A stretch of 64,000 bases of DNA, from NCBI RefSeq assembly GCF_015234305.1, contig NZ_JADGMI010000006.1, positions 186,001 to 250,000 of the forward strand. Direction: 5' to 3'. The stretch comes from Superficieibacter sp. 1612_C1 (GTDB lineage: Bacteria > Pseudomonadota > Gammaproteobacteria > Enterobacterales > Enterobacteriaceae). The position numbers were made by a program, and so were the translations under genes. The notes under the pieces were generated by a model. It searched no databases and was not told the origin of the DNA. It was given only the letters and a program-made list of their open reading frames with translations. Shown in pieces: positions 32,764-43,616 of this stretch; position 1 is the first letter of the stretch; the number at the start of each line of letters is the position of its first letter.

Positions 32764-33130
32764 AAAAAAAGGGGGCACTGTTAAACAGTGCCCCCCGGTT
32801 CGTTTCGCAGCTATCCCGCTACTTTTTATGATGCTCCCTGCTCATCCATGACAACTTTTCCTGTTGGTCTCCTGACCTGTTCATCCGTAAACACTGCGTC
32901 CTGCTCACACCACCCCGATGCGATAACACTTTTCCTTAAGTGAGTCCCTGGCCATCCTGACCCACCGGGCATCCTGTCCGGCTCACTTTCTCCTTCCTGG
33001 AGGTGTCCTTACTATGCGTCCTGCATATCCCTTAACTTCATCCTGAAGCCTTCCCTGAAGCACCGTCCTGGTGTGTCCCTGTGAAGCGTCATCATCCTGA
33101 TGTTCGCTTCGTTTGCGACTCCCTGTCGAC
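32764..33130 (-). ncRNA. csrB: CsrB small RNA, CsrA-sequestering
   Basis: This is the sRNA between yqcC and syd, at the same place and orientation as E. coli csrB. It begins GTCGACAGGGAGTC on the minus strand at 33130 and is about 367 nt long. It carries more than twenty GGA motifs, many as CAGGA or AGGATG in small hairpin loops, which bind and titrate the translation regulator CsrA. It ends in a strong terminator: an 11-bp stem at 32771-32781/32785-32795 and a T7 tract. It should be activated by BarA-UvrY through the box at 33304-33321. Confidence 0.95.
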
Positions 33131-33303
33131 GGACATAGAATCGTCTATTCCTTAGCGTCTTACAACTAGTCTTAAGACAATGCCTTAAGAAAAGTTTTAC
33201 TTAAAAGCGGTAATGGAAAAACTATCTCTATGATTAATATTGTATTAATCATGATCTGAACAAATTATGGAAGAACATATTCTCTGCGATCTCTCACAAG
33301 CCG

Positions 33304-33321
33304 TGTGAGAGATCTCTTACA
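33304..33321 (-). promoter_or_regulatory. UvrY (GacA-type) binding site for csrB
   Basis: TGTGAGAGATCTCTTACA is an 18-bp palindrome matching the GacA/UvrY box TGTAAG-N6-CTTACA with one change. It is centred about 183 bp upstream of the csrB start, like the distal site described for E. coli csrB. It interlocks with a second inverted repeat: GATCTCTCACA at 33288-33298 pairs with TGTGAGAGATC at 33304-33314, just past the syd stop codon. Confidence 0.8.
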
Positions 33322-33340
33322 GACTACCCAGGGCAATGGC

Positions 33341-33886
33341 TTACAACACTGGCTCAAGTTGGCTAAGAAAATCCGTAAGCGAAGGGGCGAGAACGCGACG
33401 TTTCGCGGTTCCCAGCGACTCCTGTACCACCTCACCACGCAGATTACACACCGAAATGACCTCCAGTTCGCTATCAAGCGTTGCAATAAAGAGCGTCGGT
33501 GAAAGCTTAAGGCGTCTCTGGGTTACCAGGTGGCCGATTAGATTCTCCTGAACGCGACGGAAATCATCCGCACTCCATGTTTGCAGCAGCGTGAATGTTT
33601 CTGCACCATGACGCGCCTGCATGTCACCAGCATATTGCGTCGTATAAAAAACCTGCGCTGAGGGCTGAATCACAATATCCATCGCCCGTTCAACCGCGTT
33701 GAGGCCAGGTTCGCCGTCAAAAGGCTGCGGTTGCCAGAGCACCACATGGTCGGTGGAGGAAACAATACAGGGTGAAGGCACGCCGTGCAGCTCCTCACTT
33801 TGCGGCCAGCTGGTATGCTCATGCCGCCATGCATCACAATAACGTTGGGTAAACGCTTTCAGCGCCTGTGCAGTTTGTGGGTCCAC
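33341..33886 (-). CDS. syd: SecY-interacting protein Syd
   Basis: Syd is a peripheral membrane protein that binds SecY and can disrupt faulty translocons. The 181-residue product has the E. coli length and family segments such as [15 protein letters not shown] at the N-terminus and [20 protein letters not shown] near the C-terminus. It is divergent from queF with 68 bp between the starts. The hairpin overlapping the UvrY box follows its stop codon. Confidence 0.95.
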   Translation of the reverse strand: MDPQTAQALKAFTQRYCDAWRHEHTSWPQSEELHGVPSPCIVSSTDHVVLWQPQPFDGEPGLNAVERAMDIVIQPSAQVFYTTQYAGDMQARHGAETFTLLQTWSADDFRRVQENLIGHLVTQRRLKLSPTLFIATLDSELEVISVCNLRGEVVQESLGTAKRRVLAPSLTDFLSQLEPVL

Positions 33887-33954
33887 TGATTTCTCTCTTT
33901 ACGTCGGCCAGGATACACTTGTGCGATAGTGTACCTGCTTTATAACGGTGAAAC

Positions 33955-34800
33955 ATGTCTTCCTATGAAAACCATCAGGCGCTTTCCGGCCTGACCCTCG
34001 GTAAAACCACCCGTTACCGTGACACCTACGACGCGACGCTATTACAGGGCGTGCCAAGAAGCCTGAATCGCGATCCGCTGGGCCTGCGAGCGGACAATCT
34101 GCCCTTTCACGGCGGGGATATCTGGACGCTGTATGAACTCTCGTGGCTGAACGCGAAAGGCGTGCCGCAGGTCGCGGTCGGCCAGGTACAACTCGACTAC
34201 GCCAGCCTCAACCTGGTGGAGTCGAAAAGCTTTAAGCTCTATCTGAACAGTTTTAACCAGACGCGTTTTGCCAGCTGGGATGACGTCCAGGCCACGCTGA
34301 CGCGTGATTTAAGCGCCTGCGCGCAGGGCAACGTCCAGGTCACGCTGTATCATCTTGATGAACTGGAAGGCCAGCCTATCGCGCCCTTCAACGGTGTGTG
34401 CATCGACGATCAGGATATTGAGATTGAGAGCTATGAATTTAACGCCGATTTTCTCAAAAATGCGGCTGGCGGCGAGGTGGTGGAAGAATCGCTGGTCAGC
34501 CATTTGCTGAAATCCAACTGCCTGATCACCCATCAGCCGGACTGGGGCTCGGTGCAAATCCAGTATCGCGGCCCGGCCATCGACCGGGAAAAGCTACTGC
34601 GCTATCTGGTCTCGTTCCGCCATCACAATGAGTTTCACGAGCAGTGCGTGGAGCGCATTTTTAATGATATTCAGCGTTTCTGCCAGCCGGAAACGCTCAG
34701 CGTTTACGCGCGTTATACGCGCCGGGGCGGACTGGATATTAACCCCTGGCGTACAAACACCAACTTCTCACCTGCGACCGGCAGGCTGGTACGTCAGTAG
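33955..34800 (+). CDS. queF: NADPH-dependent 7-cyano-7-deazaguanine reductase
   Basis: QueF reduces the nitrile of preQ0 to the aminomethyl group of preQ1 in queuosine synthesis. It has 281 residues (E. coli 282; one residue is missing in the [10 protein letters not shown] region). It is the long, two-domain type: the catalytic Cys is in [15 protein letters not shown] and the substrate Glu is in [11 protein letters not shown]. It acts after queD and queE, which are also in this window. Confidence 0.97.
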   Translation: MSSYENHQALSGLTLGKTTRYRDTYDATLLQGVPRSLNRDPLGLRADNLPFHGGDIWTLYELSWLNAKGVPQVAVGQVQLDYASLNLVESKSFKLYLNSFNQTRFASWDDVQATLTRDLSACAQGNVQVTLYHLDELEGQPIAPFNGVCIDDQDIEIESYEFNADFLKNAAGGEVVEESLVSHLLKSNCLITHQPDWGSVQIQYRGPAIDREKLLRYLVSFRHHNEFHEQCVERIFNDIQRFCQPETLSVYARYTRRGGLDINPWRTNTNFSPATGRLVRQ

Positions 34801-34914
34801 ACGATTATTTTGTGTATAACTGCGATCTTGCCCCGATCGCGGGTTGTGAAAACCGGGCTACGGGGGCTATTGTAATCACAGGGAGCGGCGATTATCGCCC
34901 CATAAGGAGTTCAC

Positions 34915-36279
34915 TTGATTACACATGTAAGCCCCCTTGGCTCAATGGATATGTTGTCGCAGCTGGAAGTTGACATGCTTAAACGCACGGCCAGCAGCGA
35001 TATTTATCAACTGTTTCGTAACTGTTCACTTGCCGTTCTTAACTCAGGGAGTCTCACCGATAACAGTAAAGAGTTGCTGTCACGTTTTGAGAATTTCGAT
35101 ATCAACGTCCTGCGCCGCGAGCGCGGGGTCAAACTTGAGTTAATCAATCCACCGGAAGAGGCGTTTGTTGACGGGCAAATTATCCGCTCGTTACAGGCCA
35201 ACCTGTTCGCCGTCCTGCGCGATATCCTTTTCGTCTACGGCCAGATCCACAACACCGTTCGTTATCCCGATCTCGATCTGGAAAGCTCGGCTCACATCAC
35301 CAACCTGGTGTTCTCGATCCTGCGCAACGCCCGTGCGTTGCACGTTGGCGAAGCGCCGAGCATGGTTGTGTGCTGGGGCGGTCACTCGATCAACGAAAAA
35401 GAGTACCTGTACGCACGCCGCGTCGGCACCCAGCTGGGTCTGCGCGAGCTGAATATTTGCACCGGCTGCGGACCGGGCGCGATGGAAGCGCCGATGAAAG
35501 GCGCGGCGGTCGGCCATGCGCAGCAGCGCTATAAAGACGGGCGATTTATCGGCATGACCGAACCGTCCATTATTGCCGCTGAACCGCCAAACCCGCTGGT
35601 CAACGAACTGATCATCATGCCCGATATCGAAAAGCGTCTTGAAGCGTTTGTGCGCATTGGACATGGGATCATTATCTTCCCCGGCGGCGTGGGGACGGCG
35701 GAAGAGCTGCTCTATCTGCTGGGCATTCTGATGAATCCGGCCAACAAAGATCAGGTTCTGCCGCTGATCCTCACCGGGCCGAAAGAGAGCGCCGACTACT
35801 TCCGCGTGCTGGATGAGTTTATTGTCAGTACGCTGGGCGAGGCGGCCCGTCGTCACTATCAAATCATCATTGATGATGCCGCCGAAGTGGCGCGGCAGAT
35901 GAAAAAAGCGATGCCGCTGGTGAAAGAGTGCCGCCGTGAAACTGGCGACGCCTACAGCTTTAACTGGTCAATCCGTATTGCACCGGACCTTCAGTTGCCG
36001 TTCGAACCGTCGCATGAAAACATGGCGAACCTGAAACTGTACCCGGACCAGCCGGTCGAGGTCCTGGCGGCTGATCTACGCCGCGCCTTCTCCGGTATCG
36101 TCGCGGGTAACGTCAAAGAAGTCGGCATTCGGGCGATTGAGAAATACGGCCCTTACAAAATTCACGGCGACAGCGAGATGATGCGCCGTATGGACGACCT
36201 GCTCCAGGGCTTTGTCGCGCAACATCGTATGAAGCTCCCCGGCTCCGCCTACATCCCCTGCTACGAAATCTGCAAATGA
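34915..36279 (+). CDS. ppnN: Pyrimidine/purine-5'-nucleotide nucleosidase PpnN
   Basis: PpnN (YgdH) cleaves nucleoside monophosphates to ribose-5-phosphate and free bases and is known to bind (p)ppGpp. The 454-residue product has a central LOG-family Rossmann domain with [14 protein letters not shown] and [12 protein letters not shown], flanked by N- and C-terminal domains. The start is TTG at 34915, with AAGGAG at 34904-34909, as in E. coli. relA, which makes its regulator, is also in this window. Confidence 0.96.
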   Translation: MITHVSPLGSMDMLSQLEVDMLKRTASSDIYQLFRNCSLAVLNSGSLTDNSKELLSRFENFDINVLRRERGVKLELINPPEEAFVDGQIIRSLQANLFAVLRDILFVYGQIHNTVRYPDLDLESSAHITNLVFSILRNARALHVGEAPSMVVCWGGHSINEKEYLYARRVGTQLGLRELNICTGCGPGAMEAPMKGAAVGHAQQRYKDGRFIGMTEPSIIAAEPPNPLVNELIIMPDIEKRLEAFVRIGHGIIIFPGGVGTAEELLYLLGILMNPANKDQVLPLILTGPKESADYFRVLDEFIVSTLGEAARRHYQIIIDDAAEVARQMKKAMPLVKECRRETGDAYSFNWSIRIAPDLQLPFEPSHENMANLKLYPDQPVEVLAADLRRAFSGIVAGNVKEVGIRAIEKYGPYKIHGDSEMMRRMDDLLQGFVAQHRMKLPGSAYIPCYEICK

Positions 36280-36285
36280 TCCTTC

Positions 36286-36307
36286 AGGGCGACCCATAGG
36301 TCGCCCT
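36286..36307 (+). terminator. Terminator of ppnN
   Basis: AGGGCGACC-CATA-GGTCGCCCT is a perfect 9-bp stem 7 bp after the ppnN stop codon, followed by a weak TATT run. Confidence 0.7.
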
Positions 36308-36564
36308 TATTCCTTGCCGTTTTATTACGCTTCCTGCCCCCATTAACCGGGGATAATGACGGTGATTTATTTGATTTAATTATATTAAAGCCAGCCAAAA
36401 CGCCATCAAATGCGCTTTTTACAGTGCATATATCGTTAGTTCTCTCAATGACTTTCAAAAAGCATCCTGCGGATGCTAGCCTTTGCGCCCATAAACTCTA
36501 TATGGGTAAAAAATGGCAGATAAATGGTCTAAATAACCACACATAAGAAGTAGATTATTGTAAT

Positions 36565-36580
36565 TGCGATCGGGATCACT
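36565..36580 (+). promoter_or_regulatory. Candidate CRP site in the sdaC promoter region
   Basis: TGCGA-TCGGGA-TCACT matches TGTGA-N6-TCACA at eight of ten positions, 157 bp upstream of the sdaC ATG. The 430-bp gene-free stretch 36308-36736 is A+T-rich and also contains a short hairpin AGCATCC-TGC-GGATGCT at 36461-36477; I see no other gene. E. coli sdaC is known to respond to CRP and Lrp, which makes the site credible. Confidence 0.45.
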
Positions 36581-36736
36581 GATGCATTGATAACATAAAT
36601 GTATCTTTCGCCGCGAAAATAGTTACGGCAAAAAATTATAAAAAATCGCTTACCTGACGAATTTCATACTACACATACCCAATTTTGCATTGAATTTGAC
36701 CAGTAAATTGAATTTTAGCTTCCTCAGGAGAAACAG

Positions 36737-38026
36737 ATGGAAACCACTCAAACCAGCACCATCACCTCTGCCAAAGCGCAGAGTACATGGCGTAAAACAG
36801 ATACCATGTGGATGCTGGGCCTTTACGGCACGGCGATTGGCGCGGGCGTATTGTTCCTGCCAATCAACGCAGGTGTTGGCGGGATGATCCCGCTGATTAT
36901 CATGGCGATCCTTGCCTTCCCCATGACCTTCTTTGCGCACCGTGGCCTGACCCGCTTCGTGCTGTCCGGTAAAAATCCGGGTGAAGATATTACCGAGGTG
37001 GTAGAAGAGCACTTTGGTATCGGCGCAGGTAAACTGATTACCCTGCTCTACTTCTTCGCTATCTACCCGATCCTGCTGGTCTACAGCGTCGCCATCACCA
37101 ACACCGTCGAAAGCTTTATGACGCACCAGTTGATGATGACCCCGCCGCCGCGTGCGATCCTGTCGTTAATTCTGATTGTTGGCATGATGACCATCGTGCG
37201 CTTCGGCGAGCAGATGATTGTTAAGGCGATGAGCATCCTGGTCTTCCCGTTTGTCTTCGCCCTGATGCTGCTGGCGCTGTACCTGATCCCGCAGTGGAGC
37301 GGCGCGGCATTCGATTCGTTCTCTTTCGAGTCTGTTACCCCTACCGGTAACGGCCTGTGGATGACGCTGTGGCTGGCGATCCCGGTGATGGTTTTCTCCT
37401 TCAACCACTCGCCGATCATCTCCTCTTTTGCCGTGGCAAAACGTGAAGAGTATGGCGTGGACGCAGAGAAGAAATGTTCCCGCATTCTGGCCTTCGCCCA
37501 CATCATGATGGTGCTGACGGTGATGTTCTTCGTGTTTAGCTGCGTGCTGAGCCTCTCCCCGGCGGACCTGGCGGAAGCCAAAGCGCAGAACATCTCTATC
37601 CTGTCTTACCTGGCGAACCACTTTAACGCGCCGCTGATTGCCTGGATGGCTCCGATCATTGCGATGATTGCCATCACCAAATCCTTCCTCGGCCACTATC
37701 TCGGCGCGCGTGAAGGCTTTAACGGCATGGTTATTAAGACCCTGCGTGGTAAAGGTAAGTCTATTGAGATCAACAAACTGAACCGCCTTACCGCGCTGTT
37801 TATGCTGGTTACGACCTGGATTGTGGCAACGCTGAACCCAAGCATCCTCGGCATGATCGAAACGCTGGGTGGGCCGATTATCGCCATGATCCTGTTCCTG
37901 ATGCCGATGTACGCGATTCAGAAAGTCCCGGCCATGCGTAAATACAGCGGCCACATCAGCAACGCCTTTGTGGTACTGATGGGTCTGGTCGCCATGTCTG
38001 CGATTTTCTACTCCCTGTTCAGTTAA
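36737..38026 (+). CDS. sdaC: L-serine transporter SdaC
   Basis: SdaC is an inner-membrane serine:H+ symporter of the hydroxy/aromatic amino acid permease family. The 429-residue product has about 11 hydrophobic segments. It starts METTQTSTITSAKAQSTWRK, then the first membrane segment MWMLGLYGTAIGAGVLFLPI. The ribosome site CAGGAG precedes the ATG. It is followed 52 bp later by sdaB, so uptake and deamination of serine are paired. Confidence 0.97.
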   Translation: METTQTSTITSAKAQSTWRKTDTMWMLGLYGTAIGAGVLFLPINAGVGGMIPLIIMAILAFPMTFFAHRGLTRFVLSGKNPGEDITEVVEEHFGIGAGKLITLLYFFAIYPILLVYSVAITNTVESFMTHQLMMTPPPRAILSLILIVGMMTIVRFGEQMIVKAMSILVFPFVFALMLLALYLIPQWSGAAFDSFSFESVTPTGNGLWMTLWLAIPVMVFSFNHSPIISSFAVAKREEYGVDAEKKCSRILAFAHIMMVLTVMFFVFSCVLSLSPADLAEAKAQNISILSYLANHFNAPLIAWMAPIIAMIAITKSFLGHYLGAREGFNGMVIKTLRGKGKSIEINKLNRLTALFMLVTTWIVATLNPSILGMIETLGGPIIAMILFLMPMYAIQKVPAMRKYSGHISNAFVVLMGLVAMSAIFYSLFS

Positions 38027-38078
38027 CTCCCTCGCGCCATCTTCGGATGGCGCGCTTCATTACCTCAGTGGACGCATT

Positions 38079-39446
<1,368 letters not shown>

Positions 39447-39524
39447 CGGTGGCAATGGCGCTTTCCGTGGGTAACGGAACACGATCCCGCCGTCTCCCCT
39501 GAGAAGCCGCTTTGCCAACGCTCT

Positions 39525-39547
39525 GATGCCTCGTTTTGCGAGGCATC
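39525..39547 (+). terminator. Hairpin terminator after sdaB
   Basis: GATGCCTC-GTTTTGC-GAGGCATC lies in the 178-bp gap between sdaB and xni and is followed by TTCCTGATTTATT. The T content is modest, so it may be only partial. Confidence 0.6.
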
Positions 39548-39624
39548 TTCCTGATTTATTCTCGCTTTATAGCCTCTCCTGCTTCACGGTGATACCCTGA
39601 CGCCAGGTTTAAAGGAGGATACCC

Positions 39625-40380
39625 GTGGCCGTTCATTTACTTATTGTCGATGCGCTGAATCTGATCCGCCGTATTCATGCGGTACAGGGATCGCCGTGCG
39701 TAGATGCCTGCCAGCACGCCCTCGAACAGTTGATTGTTCATAGCCAGCCGACGCACGCGGTGGCGGTCTTTGATGACGAAACACGCAACGTGAGCTGGCG
39801 TCATCAGAAACTGCCTGACTACAAGGCTGGCCGGGCACCGATGCCTGACGATCTGCATAGTGAAATGCCGCAGCTTCGCGCCGCCTTTGCCCGCAGCGGC
39901 GTGCGCAGTTGGGGATCCGCAGGCAACGAGGCCGACGATCTCGCCGCCACGCTGGCCGTCAAAGTGGCGCAGGCCGGGCATGAGGCCACAATCGTTTCGA
40001 CCGATAAAGGCTACTGCCAGCTGCTTTCCCCGACTATTCGCATTCGTGATTACTTCCAGAAACGCTGGCTGGATGCCCCCTTCATCGCCGCCGAATTTGG
40101 CGTTACGCCGGAGCAACTGCCCGACTACTGGGGGCTTGCCGGTATCAGCAGTTCGAAAGTGCCGGGCGTGGCAGGCATTGGTGCGAAAAGCGCCACGCAG
40201 TTGCTGACGGAATTTAAAACGCTGGAAGAGATTTACGCCCGCCTTGATGAGGTGCCGCAGAAGTGGCGTAAGAAACTGGAAGAGAACCGCGAAATGGCCT
40301 TTATCTGCCGGGATATTGCGCGGTTACGTTCAGATTTACAGATTGACGGCAATTTGCAGCAGCTTCGGCTGCGCAAGTAA
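39625..40380 (+). CDS. xni: Flap endonuclease Xni (ExoIX)
   Basis: Xni is a 251-residue flap endonuclease related to the 5'-nuclease domain of DNA polymerase I. It has [15 protein letters not shown] at the N-terminus, the metal-binding region [23 protein letters not shown], and the helix-hairpin-helix [16 protein letters not shown]. It starts with GTG at 39625 preceded by AAAGGAGG. It is convergent with rlmM. Confidence 0.95.
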   Translation: MAVHLLIVDALNLIRRIHAVQGSPCVDACQHALEQLIVHSQPTHAVAVFDDETRNVSWRHQKLPDYKAGRAPMPDDLHSEMPQLRAAFARSGVRSWGSAGNEADDLAATLAVKVAQAGHEATIVSTDKGYCQLLSPTIRIRDYFQKRWLDAPFIAAEFGVTPEQLPDYWGLAGISSSKVPGVAGIGAKSATQLLTEFKTLEEIYARLDEVPQKWRKKLEENREMAFICRDIARLRSDLQIDGNLQQLRLRK

Positions 40381-40423
40381 TCTTATCGTCGCCCTGACGT
40401 TTCGCGAAAGGGCGACGGAAACT

Positions 40424-41524
40424 CTACCGCTCGTCGCGACGCCCCCCAGCTGCGGCCCAGATGCGACGTACATGCACCGTCACCTCTTCCCTGTCATGAT
40501 AAAGCTGACGCGCCTGGATCTGAGCGTTAATGCCGTTCTCGCTCAGTTTTCCCTCGATATACGCCAGATTATGCGATACCTCTTCATAACGTTTTTTCAT
40601 CGGCAGCTTAAGGTTAAAAATGGTCTCCCGGCACCAGCCGTTAACCAGCCACTGCGCCATTAGTGCCGCGACTTTAGCGGGCTTCTCGACCATATCGCAG
40701 ACCATCCACGAAATATTATTACGCGTCGGTTTGTACCTGAAGCCATCTTCACGCAGCCAGGTGACCTGACCGGTATCCATCAGGCTCTGCGCCATCGGAC
40801 CGTTATCGACTGAATAAACCCACATATTGCGTTTGACCAGTTGATAGGTCCAGCCACCGGGGCATGCCCCGAGGTCGACCGCGTACATACCGTTAGCCAG
40901 ACGCTCGTCCCACTCATCGGCAGGGATGAACACATGCAACGCCTCTTCCAGTTTAAGCGTGGAGCGACTCGGCGCATCGGCCGGAAACTTGAGGCGTGGG
41001 ATACCCATATAAAACGGGGAGTTGTTATTGCTGTAAGAGTAGCCCGTATAGCAGCAGCCCGGCGCAATGAAGAAAACGTGTACCACCGGACGTTTTGCCG
41101 ATTCATAGCTGGTCAGCACTTTCGCCTCGCGCAGCGCGGCACGCAGCGGCACGGTAAACTTGCGGCAGAACTTCATCAGCTCTTTGCTTTCATTGGTATC
41201 CGCGACTTCAACACGCAGATCGCCGCCCTTCTCCACCACGCCCTGCAACATGCCAACAATCGGCGTAATACGATCTTCCGGTGGCAAATTTTGCAGCAGC
41301 TCACCGGCAACAAACATCTGGCGGGCGAAAATCAGCGAACTGAAAGGTAATTCCGTCGCCAGTTTGTCAGCCTCATTAGCCTGATAACATTCAAAAATGA
41401 CGTAACCTGAATTTTCTTTTACTCGCGCGAAGCCGTAGATTTCACGGCGGCCCGCTTTGTCAGTGATTTCCGCTGCGCACTCTTTCTCAAACCCGGAGCG
41501 GCACAATAAAATCAGCTTATTCAT
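40424..41524 (-). CDS. rlmM: 23S rRNA (cytidine-2498-2'-O)-methyltransferase
   Basis: RlmM methylates the 2'-O of C2498 in the peptidyl transferase centre. It has 366 residues, with an N-terminal THUMP-like domain and a C-terminal Rossmann MTase with SAM motif [14 protein letters not shown] and catalytic Lys/Asp in the [10 protein letters not shown] region. The start is [11 protein letters not shown], two codons inside the longest reading, and overlaps the end of ygdD by 8 bp. Confidence 0.96.
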   Translation of the reverse strand: MNKLILLCRSGFEKECAAEITDKAGRREIYGFARVKENSGYVIFECYQANEADKLATELPFSSLIFARQMFVAGELLQNLPPEDRITPIVGMLQGVVEKGGDLRVEVADTNESKELMKFCRKFTVPLRAALREAKVLTSYESAKRPVVHVFFIAPGCCYTGYSYSNNNSPFYMGIPRLKFPADAPSRSTLKLEEALHVFIPADEWDERLANGMYAVDLGACPGGWTYQLVKRNMWVYSVDNGPMAQSLMDTGQVTWLREDGFRYKPTRNNISWMVCDMVEKPAKVAALMAQWLVNGWCRETIFNLKLPMKKRYEEVSHNLAYIEGKLSENGINAQIQARQLYHDREEVTVHVRRIWAAAGGRRDER

Positions 41525-41912
41525 GAACAATGCCCTTACGCTTCAGGCGAATCGCACCCACTAACATCAGCGCCCAGCCAGCCAGAAAACAGACGCCGCC
41601 AACCGGCGTCACAAACGCCCACAGGCGCAAATGCGAGAGCGCCAGACAATAGAGGCTGCCGCTAAATAAGACGGTTCCCAGCGCCAGAAATACGCTGCTC
41701 CAGTAAAACCAGATGCTAATACGACGCTGCATCGCCACCGCCAGCGCGAAAATTGCCAGCGTATGAAACGCCTGATATTCAAGGCCGGTGTGGATCCAGC
41801 CCATTTCAACAGCGCCCATTGATTTACTTAACACGTGGGCACCAAACGCGCCCAGCGCCACAAAAATAAAACCGCTAATGGCGGCAAAAATCAGCATAAA
41901 ACGGCTGGTCAT
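41517..41912 (-). CDS. ygdD: Small inner-membrane protein YgdD (DUF423)
   Basis: This 131-residue protein has four hydrophobic segments, beginning [20 protein letters not shown], and the motif [13 protein letters not shown]. It belongs to the DUF423 family, whose function is not established. It lies between gcvA and rlmM and overlaps the rlmM start by 8 bp, so the two are likely cotranscribed with gcvA upstream (19 bp). Confidence 0.93.
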   Translation of the reverse strand: MTSRFMLIFAAISGFIFVALGAFGAHVLSKSMGAVEMGWIHTGLEYQAFHTLAIFALAVAMQRRISIWFYWSSVFLALGTVLFSGSLYCLALSHLRLWAFVTPVGGVCFLAGWALMLVGAIRLKRKGIVHE

Positions 41913-41931
41913 GTTATTACCCTACAGTTAT

Positions 41932-42849
41932 TTATTGTTCGTAACGGAAGCGGAATTTTTCTTGCTCGCTTGCCGCTTTCGCCAGGATCCACTGACGAAA
42001 GGCGGCTATTTTACCCAGTTCTGCCTGGCTGTCATGACAAACCAGATAAAACGCATTCTTACTGACCAGAACATCATTAAAAGGGCACACCAGACGGCCA
42101 GCCTCAATTTCGGACTGGGCCATCACATTATTGGCTAAAGCAATACCCTGCCCGTGAATTGCCGCCTGCAACACCATGGCGCTGTGGCTGAAAATAGGTC
42201 CCTGCTGCACATTAATATGATTAAGCCCGAGTTGGCGGGTATAGGTTTGCCAGTCGCGGCGGGAGGCATCGTGCAATAGCGTATGTTGCGCTAAATCTGC
42301 CGGTGTCTTCAACGCCTTATCGCCGGTTAGCAATACCGGTGCACAGATCGGGAGTAAATATTCTGCATACAGTTTTTCAACGCGCAGGCCAGGCCAGTTG
42401 CCACGGCCATAAAAAATGGCCACGTCGACATCATCCGCCAGTTTATCCTCTTCACGATCTACCGCCTGAATTCTGACGTCAATTCCCGGATAAGCTGAGT
42501 TAAAGCTTGAAAGTCGGGGAACCAGCCAGTGAATAGCGAAACTGGGTAATAAACTGACCGTCAGCGCCCCTTTGGCGCTGCGTGATTGCAGTTTACGTGT
42601 TGCGTCGGTTAATTGCGAAAATATCTCTTTTATATCCTGGAAATAGCTCTGGCCTTCCTCGGTCAACAAAAGCGATCGATTGCGTCGGCGAAAGAGCTTT
42701 AACCCCAGGAAATCCTCGAGGGACTTGATTTGATGACTGACTGCGGCCTGGGTCACAAAAAGCTCATCGGCGGCGCGAGTGAAGCTTAAATGACGCGCGG
42801 CAGCATCAAATACACGTAATGCATTCAGAGGGGGTAATCGCTTTGACAT
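41932..42849 (-). CDS. gcvA: LysR-type regulator of glycine cleavage, GcvA
   Basis: GcvA activates gcvTHP and the sRNA gene gcvB when glycine is plentiful and represses them with GcvR when it is scarce. It has 305 residues, with an N-terminal winged HTH (LNALRVFDAAARHLSFTRAA, then VTQAAVSHQIKSLE) and a C-terminal effector domain. It is divergent from gcvB; the 129-bp interval holds both promoters. Confidence 0.97.
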   Translation of the reverse strand: MSKRLPPLNALRVFDAAARHLSFTRAADELFVTQAAVSHQIKSLEDFLGLKLFRRRNRSLLLTEEGQSYFQDIKEIFSQLTDATRKLQSRSAKGALTVSLLPSFAIHWLVPRLSSFNSAYPGIDVRIQAVDREEDKLADDVDVAIFYGRGNWPGLRVEKLYAEYLLPICAPVLLTGDKALKTPADLAQHTLLHDASRRDWQTYTRQLGLNHINVQQGPIFSHSAMVLQAAIHGQGIALANNVMAQSEIEAGRLVCPFNDVLVSKNAFYLVCHDSQAELGKIAAFRQWILAKAASEQEKFRFRYEQ

Positions 42850-42943
42850 AGTGATTCTGGCTCAAATGTTAATGCAAATTAACAAACAGGAAACAGGACG
42901 CTACCTATTAGTTTTTTTTATCTGAGCCATTATAATTTGTCCG

Positions 42944-42972
42944 TTGAGCTTCTACCAGCAAATACCTATAGT
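42944..42972 (+). promoter_or_regulatory. Promoter of gcvB
   Basis: TTGAGC (42944-42949) and TATAGT (42967-42972) are 17 bp apart and place the start at 42979, seven bases after the -10 box, exactly where the RNA sequence begins by comparison with E. coli. GcvA should bind just upstream. Confidence 0.8.
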
Positions 42973-42978
42973 GGCCGC

Positions 42979-43182
42979 ACTTCCTGAGCCGGAACGAAAA
43001 GTTTTATTGGAATGCGTGTTCTGATGAACTTTTGGCTTACGGTTGTGATGTTGTGTTGTTGTGTTTGCATTTGGTCTGCTCTTCAGACCACGGTAGCCAG
43101 GCTACCCTTTTCACTTCCTGTACATTTACCCTGTCTGTCCATAGTGATTAATGTAGCACCGCAAATTGCGGTGCTTTTTTTT
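42979..43182 (+). ncRNA. gcvB: GcvB small RNA
   Basis: This 204-nt Hfq-dependent sRNA represses many amino acid and peptide transporter mRNAs (for example dppA and oppA in E. coli). It begins ACTTCCTGAGCCGGAACG. The G/U-rich seed region R1 is at about 43041-43075, rich in TTGTG repeats. The 3' end is a terminator hairpin GCACCGC/GCGGTGC (43156-43174) followed by T8. It is divergent from gcvA and convergent with ygdI. Confidence 0.96.
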
Positions 43183-43196
43183 GCCTGAATTCTGGC

Positions 43197-43424
43197 TTAT
43201 TTCTCCAGCGCCACCATCTCTTTCACGTCAGAGCGGTTAATCTGCTGTTTGTTACCGTTGGCATCTTTATAGGAGATCATCCCGGTATCATTATCGGTGA
43301 CAGGTTTCCCGTCAGAAACGATAGTCCGGCCATCATTGGTATGCATCACGTAGTTCGGACCAGAACAGGCGCTCAGAGCAAATGTCAGCATACAGGCAGA
43401 AATAATTGCGGCAGTCTTTTTCAT
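43197..43424 (-). CDS. ygdI: YgdI/YgdR family lipoprotein
   Basis: This 75-residue lipoprotein has an N-terminal signal MKKTAAIISACMLTFALSAC whose lipobox LSAC places the lipidated Cys at residue 20. The mature part is the small SH3-like domain of the YgdI/YgdR family (YVMHTNDGRTIVSDGKPV). Function is not known. A good ribosome site (AAAAGGAGAAG) precedes the ATG. Confidence 0.94.
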   Translation of the reverse strand: MKKTAAIISACMLTFALSACSGPNYVMHTNDGRTIVSDGKPVTDNDTGMISYKDANGNKQQINRSDVKEMVALEK

Positions 43425-43616
43425 CTTCTTCTCCTTTTAGCAATTCATGCTATAGAACCATCATTTGGTAACAGGCTTAAACATTCACCTAACAGTTATC
43501 AGCATAACTCACCATGAAAAACCTGCCAGGATTACAGGACAATTCTGATGGTTTTCAACATGCTTGCGCCGGGAAGTGAATTGCGCGACGATCCCGGTCT
43601 TACGATGAGGAATGCC

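Noticed and set aside
33265-33486. 73-codon minus-strand frame overlapping the end of syd and the UvrY box
   Set aside because: Out of frame with syd, not family-like, and overlapping a regulatory palindrome; taken as chance.
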